From Acidimicrobiia bacterium (GTDB taxonomy: Bacteria; Actinomycetota; Acidimicrobiia; IMCC26256; JAGPDB01), in contig JAGPDB010000003.1 of the NCBI GenBank assembly GCA_018057765.1, positions 23,670 to 87,669 of the forward strand: a DNA stretch of 64,000 nt, given 5' to 3'. A program made the translations under genes and the position numbers. This document shows positions 27,425-37,404 of the stretch, piece after piece. The notes under the pieces were generated by a model. The model was not told where the DNA came from. It saw only the letters and a program-made list of their open reading frames with translations, and did no database searches. The first letter of the stretch is position 1. Each line of letters opens with the position of its first letter.

Positions 27425-28739
27425 AGATGGATTTCTGATAAAAAATGCAACAATAGTTGATTCTCGAGGAACAACTAGTGGCGATGTTTTAATTGATGAT
27501 GGCAGAATCACAGATGTTGGCAAGATCGAACAAAGTGGTGGCGAATATCTAATCGATGCACACGGGCTAATTCTCTCCCCTGGAATTGTAGATATACAGG
27601 TACATTTACGCGAACCGGGATTTGAAGAGAGTGAAGAAATCGAAACTGGTGCACGAGCAAGTGCAGTAGGCGGAATGACAGCCGTTCAATGTATGCCGAA
27701 CACAAATCCATGCATCGACAATGTGAATACCTTCCGAGACGTCAAACATCGCTCTCAAAATGCTATGGTCGATGTTTTTGTTTCTGCCGCAATAACAAAA
27801 AATCGGGCCAGTGAAGAAAATGTAGATTTTAAATCACTATATGAAGCTGGAGCTCGAACTTTTACTGATGATGGTGACTGTGTTAAAACTGCAAGACTAA
27901 TGCGTGAAACAATAGAGACTCTAAGTCAATTCGATGATTGTGTCTTGGCTCAACATTGTGAAGACCATTCATTAGTTCATGACGGGATAATTGATGAAGG
28001 GGAAATTTCTAAACAGCTAGGCCTTAAAGGCCGCCATCGAGTCGGCGAAGAAATAATTGTAGCTAGAGATATTGCTCTTATGCGTGCATTTGCGTCACCA
28101 AAACTAAGATATCATGTTTTACATATTTCAACTAAAGAAGCATTAACACAAGTACGCGATGCAATAGCTCAAGGCTTGAATGTTTCTAGTGAAGTAACTC
28201 CGCAACATATTGCACTTGCAAGCGATTTATTATTAAGTGGAAATGCTAACTTTAAAATGAATCCGCCACTGCGAACATTTGATGATATAAATGCGCTTCG
28301 ACTTGGTCTAAAAAATGGAACTATAGCTGCAATTGCTACTGACCATGCTCCTCACCCTAAATCTAAAAAAGATTTGGGCATTGAACATGCACCGCCAGGA
28401 ATGTTAGGTGTTCAAACCGTGTTGGCGGCTTCGATAACTCACTTGGTTGAAACTGGAGTGTTAACAATCGAAGAACTAATTAATGTGCTTTGTATTAATC
28501 CTGCAAAAATAATTAATGCTCATAAACTTGAAAATGGTGGTCATGGTTGCGATATAACTGTAGGTAATAAGGCAAACATAATGATATTTGACCCACAAGG
28601 CGAGTTTGTTGTTAATAAAAAAGATTTATTATCAAAAAGTGAAAATTCCCCATGGGAAGGTCACACTCTTAAAGGTGTGGTGCATTACACATTTAAATCT
28701 GGTGAAATGACATGTGAGAAAGGGCAACCAACAAAATGA
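27417..28739 (+). CDS. pyrC: Dihydroorotase, class I type
   Basis: 440 residues, likely TTG start overlapping the pyrR end. Amidohydrolase fold with the metal-site motif read as DIQVHLREPG: the first His of the canonical HxH is Gln (CAG), the second His is kept. The other expected ligands are present: Asp in FTDDG, His in QHCEDHS, His in HVLHIS and Asp in TDHAPH. TNPCIDN is also typical. It would convert carbamoyl-aspartate to dihydroorotate. The missing ligand makes catalysis uncertain; inactive dihydroorotase-like subunits are known as partners of aspartate carbamoyltransferase in other bacteria, but pyrB is not here. Confidence 0.88.
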   Translation: MGKDGFLIKNATIVDSRGTTSGDVLIDDGRITDVGKIEQSGGEYLIDAHGLILSPGIVDIQVHLREPGFEESEEIETGARASAVGGMTAVQCMPNTNPCIDNVNTFRDVKHRSQNAMVDVFVSAAITKNRASEENVDFKSLYEAGARTFTDDGDCVKTARLMRETIETLSQFDDCVLAQHCEDHSLVHDGIIDEGEISKQLGLKGRHRVGEEIIVARDIALMRAFASPKLRYHVLHISTKEALTQVRDAIAQGLNVSSEVTPQHIALASDLLLSGNANFKMNPPLRTFDDINALRLGLKNGTIAAIATDHAPHPKSKKDLGIEHAPPGMLGVQTVLAASITHLVETGVLTIEELINVLCINPAKIINAHKLENGGHGCDITVGNKANIMIFDPQGEFVVNKKDLLSKSENSPWEGHTLKGVVHYTFKSGEMTCEKGQPTK

Positions 28740-29836
28740 CAAGTAATTCAAGACTTCAAGATTCCGTATTGATTTTTGCTGACGGCACACAATTCGAAGG
28801 TAGTGCCTGTGGCTATATCCCAGAAAATGGTGTAGCGAGTGGAGAAGTAGTTTTTAATACTTCAATTTCTGGTTATCAAGAAATAATATCTGACCCATCT
28901 TATGCTGGACAAATAATAACTTTTACAGCAACACAAATAGGTAACTATGGAACGAACTCACAAGATAACGAATCCGAGAAACCATTTTGTAATGGCGTCG
29001 TTATTCGTGATCTAGCTAGAAAATATTCGAATTGGAGAGCAAACGCCACATTAGATACTTATTTGCAAAGAAATCAGATACCTGGAATATGCAATGTTGA
29101 TACACGTGCTCTAACAAGATTCATAAGAGACAACGGATCCTTACCTGCAGCATTTGGCACTGATGAACAAACAGTTAAAAAAGCATCTTTGGATGCATTA
29201 AGCACTGATGGTCAAAATGTTGCAGCACAAGTATCAACTAAGAAACCTTATTTCTCTGGTACAAAAGATATGCCATTCTATGTTGTTGCGTATGACTTTG
29301 GTATTAAAAGTTCTATTATTGAAAATTTAAATAGTAGAGGTATATATGTTGAAGTCGTCCCTCATGACACTTCTGCGCAAGAAGTATTTGGTAGAGCTCC
29401 CGATGGAGTCTTTTTATCTAATGGTCCTGGAGATCCAGATGCAGTAACGGGTGCTCGTGAAACTGTAAAACAATTTATTGGGGAACTACCCTTATTTGGA
29501 ATTTGTCTAGGTCATCAAATACTAGGACTTGCCTTAAATGCAACAACGACAAAATTAGAATTTGGTCATCATGGTGGAAATCATCCAGTAAAAAATATTT
29601 TAACGAATGAGATAGAGATAACATCGCAAAACCATAATTATGTTGTTGAAGCAGATTCAATAAAAAATGCTCAAATAACACATATAAATCTTAATGACCA
29701 AACAGTAGAGGGTTTACGCCTTGATGATGGCTTAACTTTTTCGGTTCAACATCATCCAGAAGCATCACCAGGCCCAACGGAGGCACAAAAAATGTTTGAT
29801 GTATTTAGAGATACATTAGAAAAATTTGAAAATTAA
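28736..29836 (+). CDS. carA: Carbamoyl-phosphate synthase small (glutaminase) subunit
   Basis: 366 residues. An N-terminal small domain (LIFADGTQFEG; FNTSISGYQEI) is followed by a class I glutamine amidotransferase domain with the nucleophile Cys in GICLGHQ and His/Glu in QHHPEASPGP. It feeds ammonia to CarB for carbamoyl-phosphate used by pyrimidine and arginine synthesis. The ATG overlaps the pyrC stop codon by 4 bases, so translation is probably coupled. Confidence 0.95.
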   Translation: MTSNSRLQDSVLIFADGTQFEGSACGYIPENGVASGEVVFNTSISGYQEIISDPSYAGQIITFTATQIGNYGTNSQDNESEKPFCNGVVIRDLARKYSNWRANATLDTYLQRNQIPGICNVDTRALTRFIRDNGSLPAAFGTDEQTVKKASLDALSTDGQNVAAQVSTKKPYFSGTKDMPFYVVAYDFGIKSSIIENLNSRGIYVEVVPHDTSAQEVFGRAPDGVFLSNGPGDPDAVTGARETVKQFIGELPLFGICLGHQILGLALNATTTKLEFGHHGGNHPVKNILTNEIEITSQNHNYVVEADSIKNAQITHINLNDQTVEGLRLDDGLTFSVQHHPEASPGPTEAQKMFDVFRDTLEKFEN

Positions 29837-29850
29837 ATACTTAGGATAAT

Positions 29851-29876
29851 GGTCTGCTCTTGGCTTAGCTAAGACC
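29851..29876 (+). promoter_or_regulatory. Hairpin in the carA-carB spacer
   Basis: GGTC (29851-29854) can pair with GACC (29873-29876), enclosing TTGGC-TTA-GCTAA (29860-29872) with one G-U pair. There is no T tract. It may be an mRNA stability or processing element. Confidence 0.3.
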
Positions 29877-29909
29877 GGACCCAGCACAGAAAAAAGAGGA
29901 ACATAGCAC

Positions 29910-32900
29910 ATGCCGAAACGTAGTGACATAAAATCAATATTAGTTATTGGATCAGGCCCAATCGTCATAGGTCAAGCATGTGAATTTGATTATAGTGGTA
30001 CACAAGCATGCCGTGTATTGCGCGCAGAAGGTTTTCGAGTTATCTTAGTTAACTCTAATCCTGCAACTATAATGACTGATCCCGACGTTGCTGACGCAAC
30101 TTATATAGAACCACTCGATGTTGCTCACGCCGAAGCAATAATTGCATTAGAGAAACCAGATGCTGTGTTACCAACTCTGGGTGGCCAAACAGCATTGAAC
30201 TTAGGTCTAGCACTAGCCGATCAAGGTATTCTCGATAAATATAATGTTGAAATGATTGGTGCTAATCCTGATGCTATAAGAATGGCCGAAGATCGTGAAC
30301 TTTTTAAAAATGCGATGACAGAAATTGGTTTACAAACTTGTGTTTCACGAATTACAAACACGATTGATGAGGCATTATCGATAGCTAAAGAAATAGGTTA
30401 CCCTATTATGCTTCGACCTAGCTTTATCATGGGTGGGGCTGGTACTGGTATTGCCTATGATGAGAAACAGATGCGTGAAATGGCGCGTATTGGTATAGAA
30501 GCATCTCCAATTGGCGAAATACTTGTTGAACAAAGTGTTCTAGGTTGGAAAGAATATGAAACAGAAGTCATGCGTGATAGAAATGATAATTGTGTGATTG
30601 TTTGTTCAATAGAGAATTTTGATGCAATGGGAGTCCATACTGGTGATTCTATTACTGTTGCACCCCAACAAACATTAACTGATCTTGAATATCAACAAAT
30701 GCGTGATGCATCTTTTGCAGTGCTACGTAAAATTGGTGTCGATACTGGAGGATCAAATGTGCAGTTCGCTGTCAATCCTGCTGATGGAACCCAAATAGTA
30801 ATTGAAATGAACCCACGCGTTTCACGTTCAAGTGCCCTTGCGTCTAAAGCCACTGGGTTTCCAATAGCTAAAATTGCAGCGCGATTAGCTGTTGGATATA
30901 CATTAGACGAAATTCTAAATGATGTAACAAAAGCAACTCCTGCATGTTTTGAACCATCAATAGATTATGTCGTAACTAAAGTTCCTCGTTTTGCTTTCGA
31001 GAAATTACCTGGAGCTTCAAATACTCTGGGTACTCAAATGCAAAGCGTTGGAGAAGTAATGGCTATAGGTCGCACATTCAGAGAGTCGCTGCAAAAAGCA
31101 TTGCGCTCAATGGAGTATGGTCGTTTTGGTTTGAATTGCGATGATGGCGAGACATTTTTTGATGATTTAAATGATGAAGATCGTATAGATTTGCTTGTCA
31201 AGCCTAACCCTGAACGTATTTTTGCACTGGAGAGTTCATTGCGTGCTTTCATGACTGCGCAACGCGCTCATGAGCTGACTCATATTGATCCTTATTTTAT
31301 AGATCAACTTCTACAAATAATTGAGACAAGAGAATTGTTGTGTTCGCGTACACCAGATACGATTTCTAAATCGGAGATGAAAAGAGTATTGCGTGATGGT
31401 TTTAGTGCAGAGCAGATCGCTTATGCTTGGTCCTGTTCTATGGATGAGATTTATGAAACTATTAAAAATTATAAAATAGAAAAAACTTTTAGTGCTGTAG
31501 ATACTTGTGCAGGCGAATTTAGCAGTTCGACGCCATACTTCTACTCGACGTATTCAGATGAAGACGAAATTATCCTCCCTGAAAAAAAGACGGTTGTAAT
31601 ATTGGGATCTGGACCCAATCGAATAGGTCAGGGTGTCGAGTTTGATTATTGTTGTGTTCATGCTAGTTATGCTCTTCGCGATTCTGGTTTTGCACCTGTA
31701 ATGATTAATTGTAATCCTGAAACTGTATCTACCGATTATGACACTAGTGATATGTTATTTTTTGAACCATTGACTGCAAGTGATGTGATAGCGATTTGTG
31801 AAAAGTTGAATCCTTTTGGAATTATTGTTGCTTTGGGTGGACAAACACCTCTTAAGCTTTCTTCGGTATTAAAAGAAAAAGGTTTTAATATTTTAGGTAC
31901 TTCTCCAGAGTCAATTGATAAAGCAGAAGATAGAGAATTGTTTCATGAACTATGTGAAAAATTAGAAATTAAACAGCCAGAAGGTGGAATTGCAATAACT
32001 ACTGCACAAGCTTTAAATGTTGCTGAAAAAATTGGATATCCTGTTTTAGTTCGACCTAGTTACGTCTTGGGTGGACGAGCGATGCAAATAGTAGATGAAC
32101 CAAATCAACTTGTTGAGGCTATGGAAGAATTAACTGCAATGGGAACACTTGGTAAAGAAGGGGGATTATCATCAACTCGTCCAGCTTTGATTGATCGTTT
32201 TTTACAAGATGCTACAGAAGTTGATGTTGATGCTTTACGTGATATAAATGGTGAATTCCTACTAGGTTCAATTATGGAGCATATAGAAGAAGCTGGCGTG
32301 CATTCGGGAGACTCTGCTTGTATTCTGCCACCTCAAACTTTATCTAGTGATGTGATTGCAACGATAATTAAACATACCAAGGCTTTGGCTGAAAATTTAG
32401 AAGTTGTCGGATTGATTAACATACAGTTTGCAGTGCAAGATGACAATGTTTATATAATAGAAGCCAACCCAAGAGCATCACGTACGGTTCCTTTTGTCGC
32501 GAAGGCAACAGGTATACCAATTGCTAAAATTGCTACACGTTTAATGCTTGGTGAGACTTTTGAATCTTTAAGATCGGCAGGAATAATATCAGTTGAATTA
32601 TCTTCAGAAAATATAATGCCTACAGATCGTATAAGTGTCAAAGCCCCGGTCTTTCCTTTTGCAAGATTTCCAAAGGTTGATGCTGTACTAGGTCCTGAGA
32701 TGCGTTCAACAGGAGAAGTTATGGGTATAAGCCCTACTTTTGGTACAGCATTCTATAAAGCTCAAATTTCTGCTGGCATGGTTATACCTTCTAAAGGTGT
32801 TGTATTTATTTCAGTTGCTGATAGAGATAAAGAAAATGCTATTGAAGTTGCAAGAATGTATGCTGCTTTAGGGTTTAGATTTGCGGCAACTTCTGGTACT

Positions 32901-33227
32901 GCGAGTGCTTTTGTACAAAAAGGTATTCCTGTTGATTATGTTATTGCGAAAGTTGGCGATGAATATGGAAACGATGCGGTTGATTTAATTGCAAATGGAA
33001 AAATTGACTTAGTCATTAATACACCTATGGGTAGAAGCACTCGACGCGATGGTCAACATATACGTATTGCAGCCACTAAATATCATGTTCCATGTGTGAC
33101 AACAATAGCAGCAGCTCGTGCTCTAGCCTCAGGTATTGCACAATGGGAGAAATCTAATATACAGGTTGCTTCCTTACAAAAGATGCATGAAAATGTTCAA
33201 TTGACTTTGGAATCTAACAATGTTTAA
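29910..33227 (+). CDS. carB: Carbamoyl-phosphate synthase large subunit
   Basis: 1105 residues with the expected internal duplication: two ATP-grasp halves, each starting with a GSGP segment ([36 protein letters not shown]) and each holding RPSxxxGG ([21 protein letters not shown]). The oligomerisation part and the C-terminal allosteric MGS-like domain (from about residue 950) are present. An AAAAAGAGGA site lies ahead of the ATG. It overlaps pyrD by 8 bases. Confidence 0.96.
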   Translation: MPKRSDIKSILVIGSGPIVIGQACEFDYSGTQACRVLRAEGFRVILVNSNPATIMTDPDVADATYIEPLDVAHAEAIIALEKPDAVLPTLGGQTALNLGLALADQGILDKYNVEMIGANPDAIRMAEDRELFKNAMTEIGLQTCVSRITNTIDEALSIAKEIGYPIMLRPSFIMGGAGTGIAYDEKQMREMARIGIEASPIGEILVEQSVLGWKEYETEVMRDRNDNCVIVCSIENFDAMGVHTGDSITVAPQQTLTDLEYQQMRDASFAVLRKIGVDTGGSNVQFAVNPADGTQIVIEMNPRVSRSSALASKATGFPIAKIAARLAVGYTLDEILNDVTKATPACFEPSIDYVVTKVPRFAFEKLPGASNTLGTQMQSVGEVMAIGRTFRESLQKALRSMEYGRFGLNCDDGETFFDDLNDEDRIDLLVKPNPERIFALESSLRAFMTAQRAHELTHIDPYFIDQLLQIIETRELLCSRTPDTISKSEMKRVLRDGFSAEQIAYAWSCSMDEIYETIKNYKIEKTFSAVDTCAGEFSSSTPYFYSTYSDEDEIILPEKKTVVILGSGPNRIGQGVEFDYCCVHASYALRDSGFAPVMINCNPETVSTDYDTSDMLFFEPLTASDVIAICEKLNPFGIIVALGGQTPLKLSSVLKEKGFNILGTSPESIDKAEDRELFHELCEKLEIKQPEGGIAITTAQALNVAEKIGYPVLVRPSYVLGGRAMQIVDEPNQLVEAMEELTAMGTLGKEGGLSSTRPALIDRFLQDATEVDVDALRDINGEFLLGSIMEHIEEAGVHSGDSACILPPQTLSSDVIATIIKHTKALAENLEVVGLINIQFAVQDDNVYIIEANPRASRTVPFVAKATGIPIAKIATRLMLGETFESLRSAGIISVELSSENIMPTDRISVKAPVFPFARFPKVDAVLGPEMRSTGEVMGISPTFGTAFYKAQISAGMVIPSKGVVFISVADRDKENAIEVARMYAALGFRFAATSGTASAFVQKGIPVDYVIAKVGDEYGNDAVDLIANGKIDLVINTPMGRSTRRDGQHIRIAATKYHVPCVTTIAAARALASGIAQWEKSNIQVASLQKMHENVQLTLESNNV

Positions 33228-34212
33228 AAATAAGAAGCATGTACATAGCGATGATGGTGATTGCTGTATAGAACTAGATATGACTGTTGAATTAAATACT
33301 TCAGTCGCAGATATTAAACTAGACAATCCTGTAGTTGCTGCTTCTGGGAGCATGGGGCATTCAGATGAACTTTTCGAAGTCATCGACCCTCGCGAATTTG
33401 GTGCTATAACCATAAAATCTTTAGCGCCTTTTCTTTCTCCTGGCAATCCTTCACCTCGCGTTGGGGCATGTCCTACTGGAATGATGAACTCAGTTGGCCT
33501 ACCGGGACCACATATTAAAGATTGGATTGATAGCGATTTAGAAAAATTAAAAAAATCTGGAGCAAAAATTATTATGGCTATTTGGGGTAGAACTTTTGAA
33601 GACTACGCTAAAGCTGCCAAAATAGTTACGCAATATTCAGAAAATTTTATTGCTTTAGAAGTTAATGTTAGCTGTCCTAATACTGAAGCGGGTAATAGGC
33701 TTTTTGCTTTTAGTAAAGATGACGTACAAAAAATTACTGAACTTGTTAAGAATGAAGTCGGTAATAAGTTACCTATTTTTATTAAGCTTTCTAGTTCAGT
33801 TACTTCAATAGTTGATATTGCAAGTGGGGCAGTTAAAGCTGGGGCAGACGGACTTACGTTATTTAATACTTCGCTTGGTCTGGTTATTGACCCTTATACT
33901 CGTAAACCTATTTTAGGCAAAGGTTCTGGTGGTTATAGTGGAGCGGGTGTTTTTCCAATCGTTTGCAAGGGCGTTTATGAAGTTCGTTCAGCATTTCCAG
34001 AAATACCTATTATTGGTGTGGGTGGTGTCAGCTCAGGGCAAGACGCTGCTGCATTGATGATGTGTGGTGCAAACTTAGTCGGTATAGCTACTGCTACTTT
34101 TGCTAATCCAAAAGCTGTGATTAGAATAAACCAAGAACTAGCTGATTTCTGTTTTAATACTGGTGTAGTAAAAGTTTCGGAATTGACTAATACAATTGAG
34201 ATGCCTACATGA
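33220..34212 (+). CDS. pyrD: Dihydroorotate dehydrogenase, class 1 type
   Basis: 330 residues; flavoenzyme oxidising dihydroorotate to orotate. The signature [10 protein letters not shown] contains the Cys base of class 1 enzymes, rather than the Ser of quinone-linked class 2; [18 protein letters not shown] is the FMN phosphate site. No N-terminal membrane helix is seen. The first 20 residues are poorly conserved-looking, and an in-frame ATG at 33280 is an alternative start. Class 1B enzymes use a PyrK partner, which is not encoded next to it. The start lies inside the carB end. Confidence 0.9.
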   Translation: MFKNKKHVHSDDGDCCIELDMTVELNTSVADIKLDNPVVAASGSMGHSDELFEVIDPREFGAITIKSLAPFLSPGNPSPRVGACPTGMMNSVGLPGPHIKDWIDSDLEKLKKSGAKIIMAIWGRTFEDYAKAAKIVTQYSENFIALEVNVSCPNTEAGNRLFAFSKDDVQKITELVKNEVGNKLPIFIKLSSSVTSIVDIASGAVKAGADGLTLFNTSLGLVIDPYTRKPILGKGSGGYSGAGVFPIVCKGVYEVRSAFPEIPIIGVGGVSSGQDAAALMMCGANLVGIATATFANPKAVIRINQELADFCFNTGVVKVSELTNTIEMPT

Positions 34213-34224
34213 GAAAAGAGCAAT

Positions 34225-34929
34225 ATGTCAGAATTTGATGAAAATGTAAAAGAGAAATTAGTTTTAAGTTTAGATGTTGGTGATCTTGATGCTTCTTTAA
34301 CGATGGTTGAATTAGTTGGCGATTATTTTGGATATGTAAAAATTGGTAGTGAGCTATACGCTCAAAATGGTGCAGAGTCTGTTATAAAAATGCGAGAACT
34401 AGGTATTAAAGTTTTTCTTGATTTAAAACTCCATGATATTCCTAATACAGTTGAACGAGCATGCGAAGTTCACGCATCTCGAGGTATTTCTATGATGACT
34501 GTTCATGGCGCTGGTGGTAAGGAAATGCTATTAGCAGCTCAACGCGGTTTGAAAAAAGGTGCTATATCTTGCGGATTTGATACTCCAATTTTGTTGGCAG
34601 TGACAGTATTAACATCTTTACCTGCTGACGAGGAAGCATTTAAAGCAAGATTGCTTTTAGCGCAAGAAGTTGCTTGTGATATTGTTTGTTCTACACACGA
34701 ATTAGCATTGAAAAATTCAATTGCACCAAATGTTCGAGCTTTAACGCCTGGCATTCGACTGGCTGGTCAAGATGTTGGCGATCAAAATCGTATAGCAACA
34801 CCTGAATCTGCAATTAAAGATGGTTCAAATTGGCTTGTTTTAGGTCGTGCAGTCACTGGGGCAGATGACCCGATCAAAGCAACTAAAGATGTGTTTTTAC
34901 AAGTCCAAACCGCTCTATATGATAATTAA
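34225..34929 (+). CDS. pyrF: Orotidine 5'-phosphate decarboxylase
   Basis: 234 residues; last step to UMP. The catalytic array is seen as FLDLKLHDIPNT (Asp-Lys-Asp), with LSLDVGD at the start and TPGIRL plus VLGRAVT near the end that bind the phosphate. This is the short bacterial form, unlike the long PyrF of mycobacteria. It is the last gene of the pyr operon; an AAAAGAG-like site precedes the ATG. Confidence 0.94.
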   Translation: MSEFDENVKEKLVLSLDVGDLDASLTMVELVGDYFGYVKIGSELYAQNGAESVIKMRELGIKVFLDLKLHDIPNTVERACEVHASRGISMMTVHGAGGKEMLLAAQRGLKKGAISCGFDTPILLAVTVLTSLPADEEAFKARLLLAQEVACDIVCSTHELALKNSIAPNVRALTPGIRLAGQDVGDQNRIATPESAIKDGSNWLVLGRAVTGADDPIKATKDVFLQVQTALYDN

Positions 34930-35019
34930 ATAATTTAAGAAAAGTTATTTTCGCATATCTTGATGATTAATAATATTTGTTAGTACTGAATAAGAGAAAT
35001 AATGCTATAACTGTTATAT

Positions 35020-35048
35020 TTGTCTAAACGCCCCAAACCCAATAGACT
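35020..35048 (+). promoter_or_regulatory. Promoter for a leaderless mRNA
   Basis: TTGTCT (35020-35025), a 17-base spacer and TAGACT (35043-35048). The -10 ends 6 bases before the ATG at 35055, so transcription should start at or next to the start codon; no ribosome site exists. Confidence 0.6.
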
Positions 35049-35054
35049 ACAACT

Positions 35055-35873
35055 ATGGATAATTCAATAGAAACTTTTATAAATCGTCCACCTGATAATA
35101 CGTATAATGATGGACATATTATATCTTGGGATTTTATAACCCCAAGAGGGAACCTTGCCGGTTTCGGATCAGTGGATAATACTAATGTACTTCTAAAAGT
35201 TGTTGTTAGTGATTCCGGAGAGATAGTTTCACTCAGTGGCGATAATCCATTGATATTAACTTTTACGTATGGTTCTGGAAATATCGAAACGCAAATGGTT
35301 GTATTAACTCATCAAGGCGATGCGGTACATATTCCTGGTGGAGCTACTTTAACAATCGAAACCGAGGCCATAGGTGCTGAATATATTGTTGAATACCCAA
35401 ATACACCGGTCAATCCTTCGCTCCCTCTAATTGAACATGATTCAAATGTTACAAGTACATTAGCCCCAGGTGAGGTGATGTTAGAAGAAATACCGTTGTT
35501 CCCTGAGGATAAGCCGTCTTATCGAATATTTGAAAGTCCAACTATCGATTTTAATGGACCAAATCGTGTTTATTTAGAAGTATTTCCAGATAAAACATTG
35601 GATGTTTTAAAATTATCCGCTGCTAATCTCTTAACCATTGATATTATCTCTGGTAGGGGTAATCTTTATCTCTTCAATGAAGAAACGAAAAAATTGCGTG
35701 TAATCGCATTGGAGCAAGGAGTATCTGCTCAAGTAGATGTTGGAGAGATATACTGCTTAGAAGCAAGTGATGAGGGTCTTGTTGTTCGTAATACATGTCC
35801 TGGGATCGATGGGTTACATGTACAACTTGTGGCAAATCCCGAGCAATTAGTTTCACAATGCATACTAATTTAG
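35055..35873 (+). CDS. Unknown beta-rich, possibly bicupin protein
   Basis: 272 residues, not recognised. No signal peptide or membrane helix. The sequence is dominated by short beta-strand-like segments in two halves, each containing a stretch resembling the cupin core: around residues 60-110 (VVLTHQGDAVHIPGGATLTIE) and around 195-250 (IISGRGNLYLF, VDVGEIYCLE, GLVV). Typical metal-binding His/Glu sets are incomplete, so any binding role is open. It stands alone between the pyr operon and mihF with its own promoter. Confidence 0.6.
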   Translation: MDNSIETFINRPPDNTYNDGHIISWDFITPRGNLAGFGSVDNTNVLLKVVVSDSGEIVSLSGDNPLILTFTYGSGNIETQMVVLTHQGDAVHIPGGATLTIETEAIGAEYIVEYPNTPVNPSLPLIEHDSNVTSTLAPGEVMLEEIPLFPEDKPSYRIFESPTIDFNGPNRVYLEVFPDKTLDVLKLSAANLLTIDIISGRGNLYLFNEETKKLRVIALEQGVSAQVDVGEIYCLEASDEGLVVRNTCPGIDGLHVQLVANPEQLVSQCILI

Positions 35874-35923
35874 AAATATAGCCTTATATCCAAAAAACAT
35901 CTCACGCGACGCGCTATAGTCTT

Positions 35924-35953
35924 TTACCAGCGGATTTAGAAGTAAAATACAAT
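35924..35953 (+). promoter_or_regulatory. Promoter candidate for mihF-gmk-rpoZ
   Basis: TTACCA (35924-35929), an 18-base spacer and TACAAT (35948-35953). Transcription would start near 35960, giving a leader of about 38 bases with an AAAGGA ribosome site before the ATG. Confidence 0.45.
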
Positions 35954-35997
35954 ATATAGTTTTTCTATTACTAAGTTTGAAACTCGAAAGGACATAA

Positions 35998-36318
35998 ATG
36001 CCAACTCCTCCAATACTTACACCTGAACAAAGAGCAGCAGCATTAGAAAAAGCAGCATATGCTAGAAAAGCTCGTGCGGAAGTAAAAGAAAGATTAAAAA
36101 TGGGGATCTTAACACTGCCAGAGCTATTTAGAGAGGCAGACGCTAATCCTATTTTGGTTAAAATAAAAGTTTCAGCTGTGATTGAATCACTTCCTGGAGT
36201 TGGAAAAGTAAAAGCCAAACGGTTAATGGAAGAATTGGAAATTGCTAGTTCGCGAAGACTCGGCGGTTTGGGTACTAAACAAAAAGCTGCTTTACTTGCT
36301 AAGTTTTCATCGCAATAA
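35998..36318 (+). CDS. mihF: Mycobacterial-type integration host factor MihF
   Basis: 106-residue basic DNA-binding protein restricted to actinobacteria, a nucleoid protein unrelated to HU/IHF. Ends with the helix-hairpin-helix-like LPGVGKVKAKRLMEELEI and RLGGLGTKQKAALL. The N-terminal TPEQRAAALEKAAYARKARAEVKERL is the typical first helix. A strong site AAAGGA precedes the ATG. Gene order mihF-gmk-rpoZ matches Mycobacterium and is a good marker of the phylum. Confidence 0.94.
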   Translation: MPTPPILTPEQRAAALEKAAYARKARAEVKERLKMGILTLPELFREADANPILVKIKVSAVIESLPGVGKVKAKRLMEELEIASSRRLGGLGTKQKAALLAKFSSQ

Positions 36319-36336
36319 TTAAGGATAATAATATAA

Positions 36337-36933
36337 ATGAGTGATGATCTATTAAATAACGGAAAACTTATTGTTATTGCAGGCCCTAGCGGTGTCGGCA
36401 AAGGAACATTGGTTTCTGAATTAATGAAAAAAATACCAGAATTATACCTGAGTATATCTACAACTACACGTGCGCCACGGCCACATGAAATTGAAGGTAA
36501 AAGCTACTATTTCCTTTCTGAAGAAGAATTTTTAACTACAGCAAAAAACGATGGTATGCTCGAATATTTTGAAGTTTATGGAGACTGGAAGGGTACACCT
36601 AAAGCTCCAATCGAAGAACATATAGCAAAAGGACAAAACGTTGTTTTGGAATTGGATGTTCAAGGTGCACTAAAAGTTAAAGATTTATATCCAAATACCT
36701 TTTTGATATTTGTTAAAGCTCCTAGTGAAGAAGTTCAAAGACGACGATTATTACAACGTGAAGATCCTACAATGACTCCTGAGTCGCTAGACAAAAGACT
36801 TGCAGCTGCAGCAGCAGAGGAAAACTTAATCCCCAAATTTTCTGCTATGGTCATAAATGATGACCTGGCTCGCGCATTAAGTGAGCTAACTGCTATAGTT
36901 AAAGATCATATAAGTAAAGTTACAACACAGTAA
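36337..36933 (+). CDS. gmk: Guanylate kinase
   Basis: 198 residues; phosphorylates GMP to GDP. P-loop IAGPSGVGKGTL at about residues 12-23, GMP-binding STTTRAPRPHEIEGKSYYF, and VVLELDVQGALKVK are all typical. It follows mihF by 18 bases. A hairpin overlaps the stop codon at 36926-36943. Confidence 0.95.
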   Translation: MSDDLLNNGKLIVIAGPSGVGKGTLVSELMKKIPELYLSISTTTRAPRPHEIEGKSYYFLSEEEFLTTAKNDGMLEYFEVYGDWKGTPKAPIEEHIAKGQNVVLELDVQGALKVKDLYPNTFLIFVKAPSEEVQRRRLLQREDPTMTPESLDKRLAAAAAEENLIPKFSAMVINDDLARALSELTAIVKDHISKVTTQ

Positions 36934-36943
36934 ACATACTGTG
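36926..36943 (+). repeat. Hairpin across the gmk stop codon
   Basis: CACAGTA and TACTGTG form a perfect 7-bp stem with a 4-base loop (AACA). There is no T tract behind it; it may stabilise or separate the gmk part of the transcript. Confidence 0.35.
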
Positions 36944-37010
36944 GATAAGTGCTCTGTGAAGGTTTAGTCTTTCGGGTTCGGTTATCTGCAGAACAAATTT
37001 AGAGGTAATA

Positions 37011-37394
37011 GTGGAAAATAAAAAATCATCACTCATGGATCCAGCAATGGAAGTTATGCTTGAAAATGCAGGATCAAAATTTACTCTTGTAACATTAAGC
37101 TCAAAACGTGCTCGTGAAATAAATGACTATTATAACCAACTTGGTGAAGGTCTCGGACGCATAGTGCCACCTCAGATAACTTCAACATCACGTAAACCAT
37201 TATCAATTGCATTAGAAGAAATATATAACGGTGACATTATTGCCATGCCTTTAGAAGAGACGGAGCAAAGTGCATCTGATCTTTCAGAAATTGAAGCAGC
37301 TGGCGAAAGTTTTGAAGATATAGCAGCATTGATGTCAGAGGATTCTTCAGTTGATGTTGTGAGTGATGAAGTATCTAGTAGCGATATTGCTTAA
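37011..37394 (+). CDS. rpoZ: RNA polymerase omega subunit
   Basis: 127 residues, GTG start after an AGAGGT site. The conserved core (KFTLVTLSSKRAREINDYY, then KPLSIALEEI) matches actinobacterial omega. It has a long acidic, low-complexity C-terminal tail from about residue 80, rich in Glu, Asp and Ser. Omega helps assemble and stabilise the polymerase. It lies between gmk and coaBC as in Mycobacterium. Confidence 0.9.
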   Translation: MENKKSSLMDPAMEVMLENAGSKFTLVTLSSKRAREINDYYNQLGEGLGRIVPPQITSTSRKPLSIALEEIYNGDIIAMPLEETEQSASDLSEIEAAGESFEDIAALMSEDSSVDVVSDEVSSSDIA

Positions 37395-37404
37395 ATAGAA
37401 TTTA

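Noticed and set aside
35865..36401. 178-residue reverse-strand open frame over mihF and gmk
   Set aside because: It is antisense to two well-recognised genes, has no ribosome site and no family-like motifs; it is a shadow of their codon pattern.
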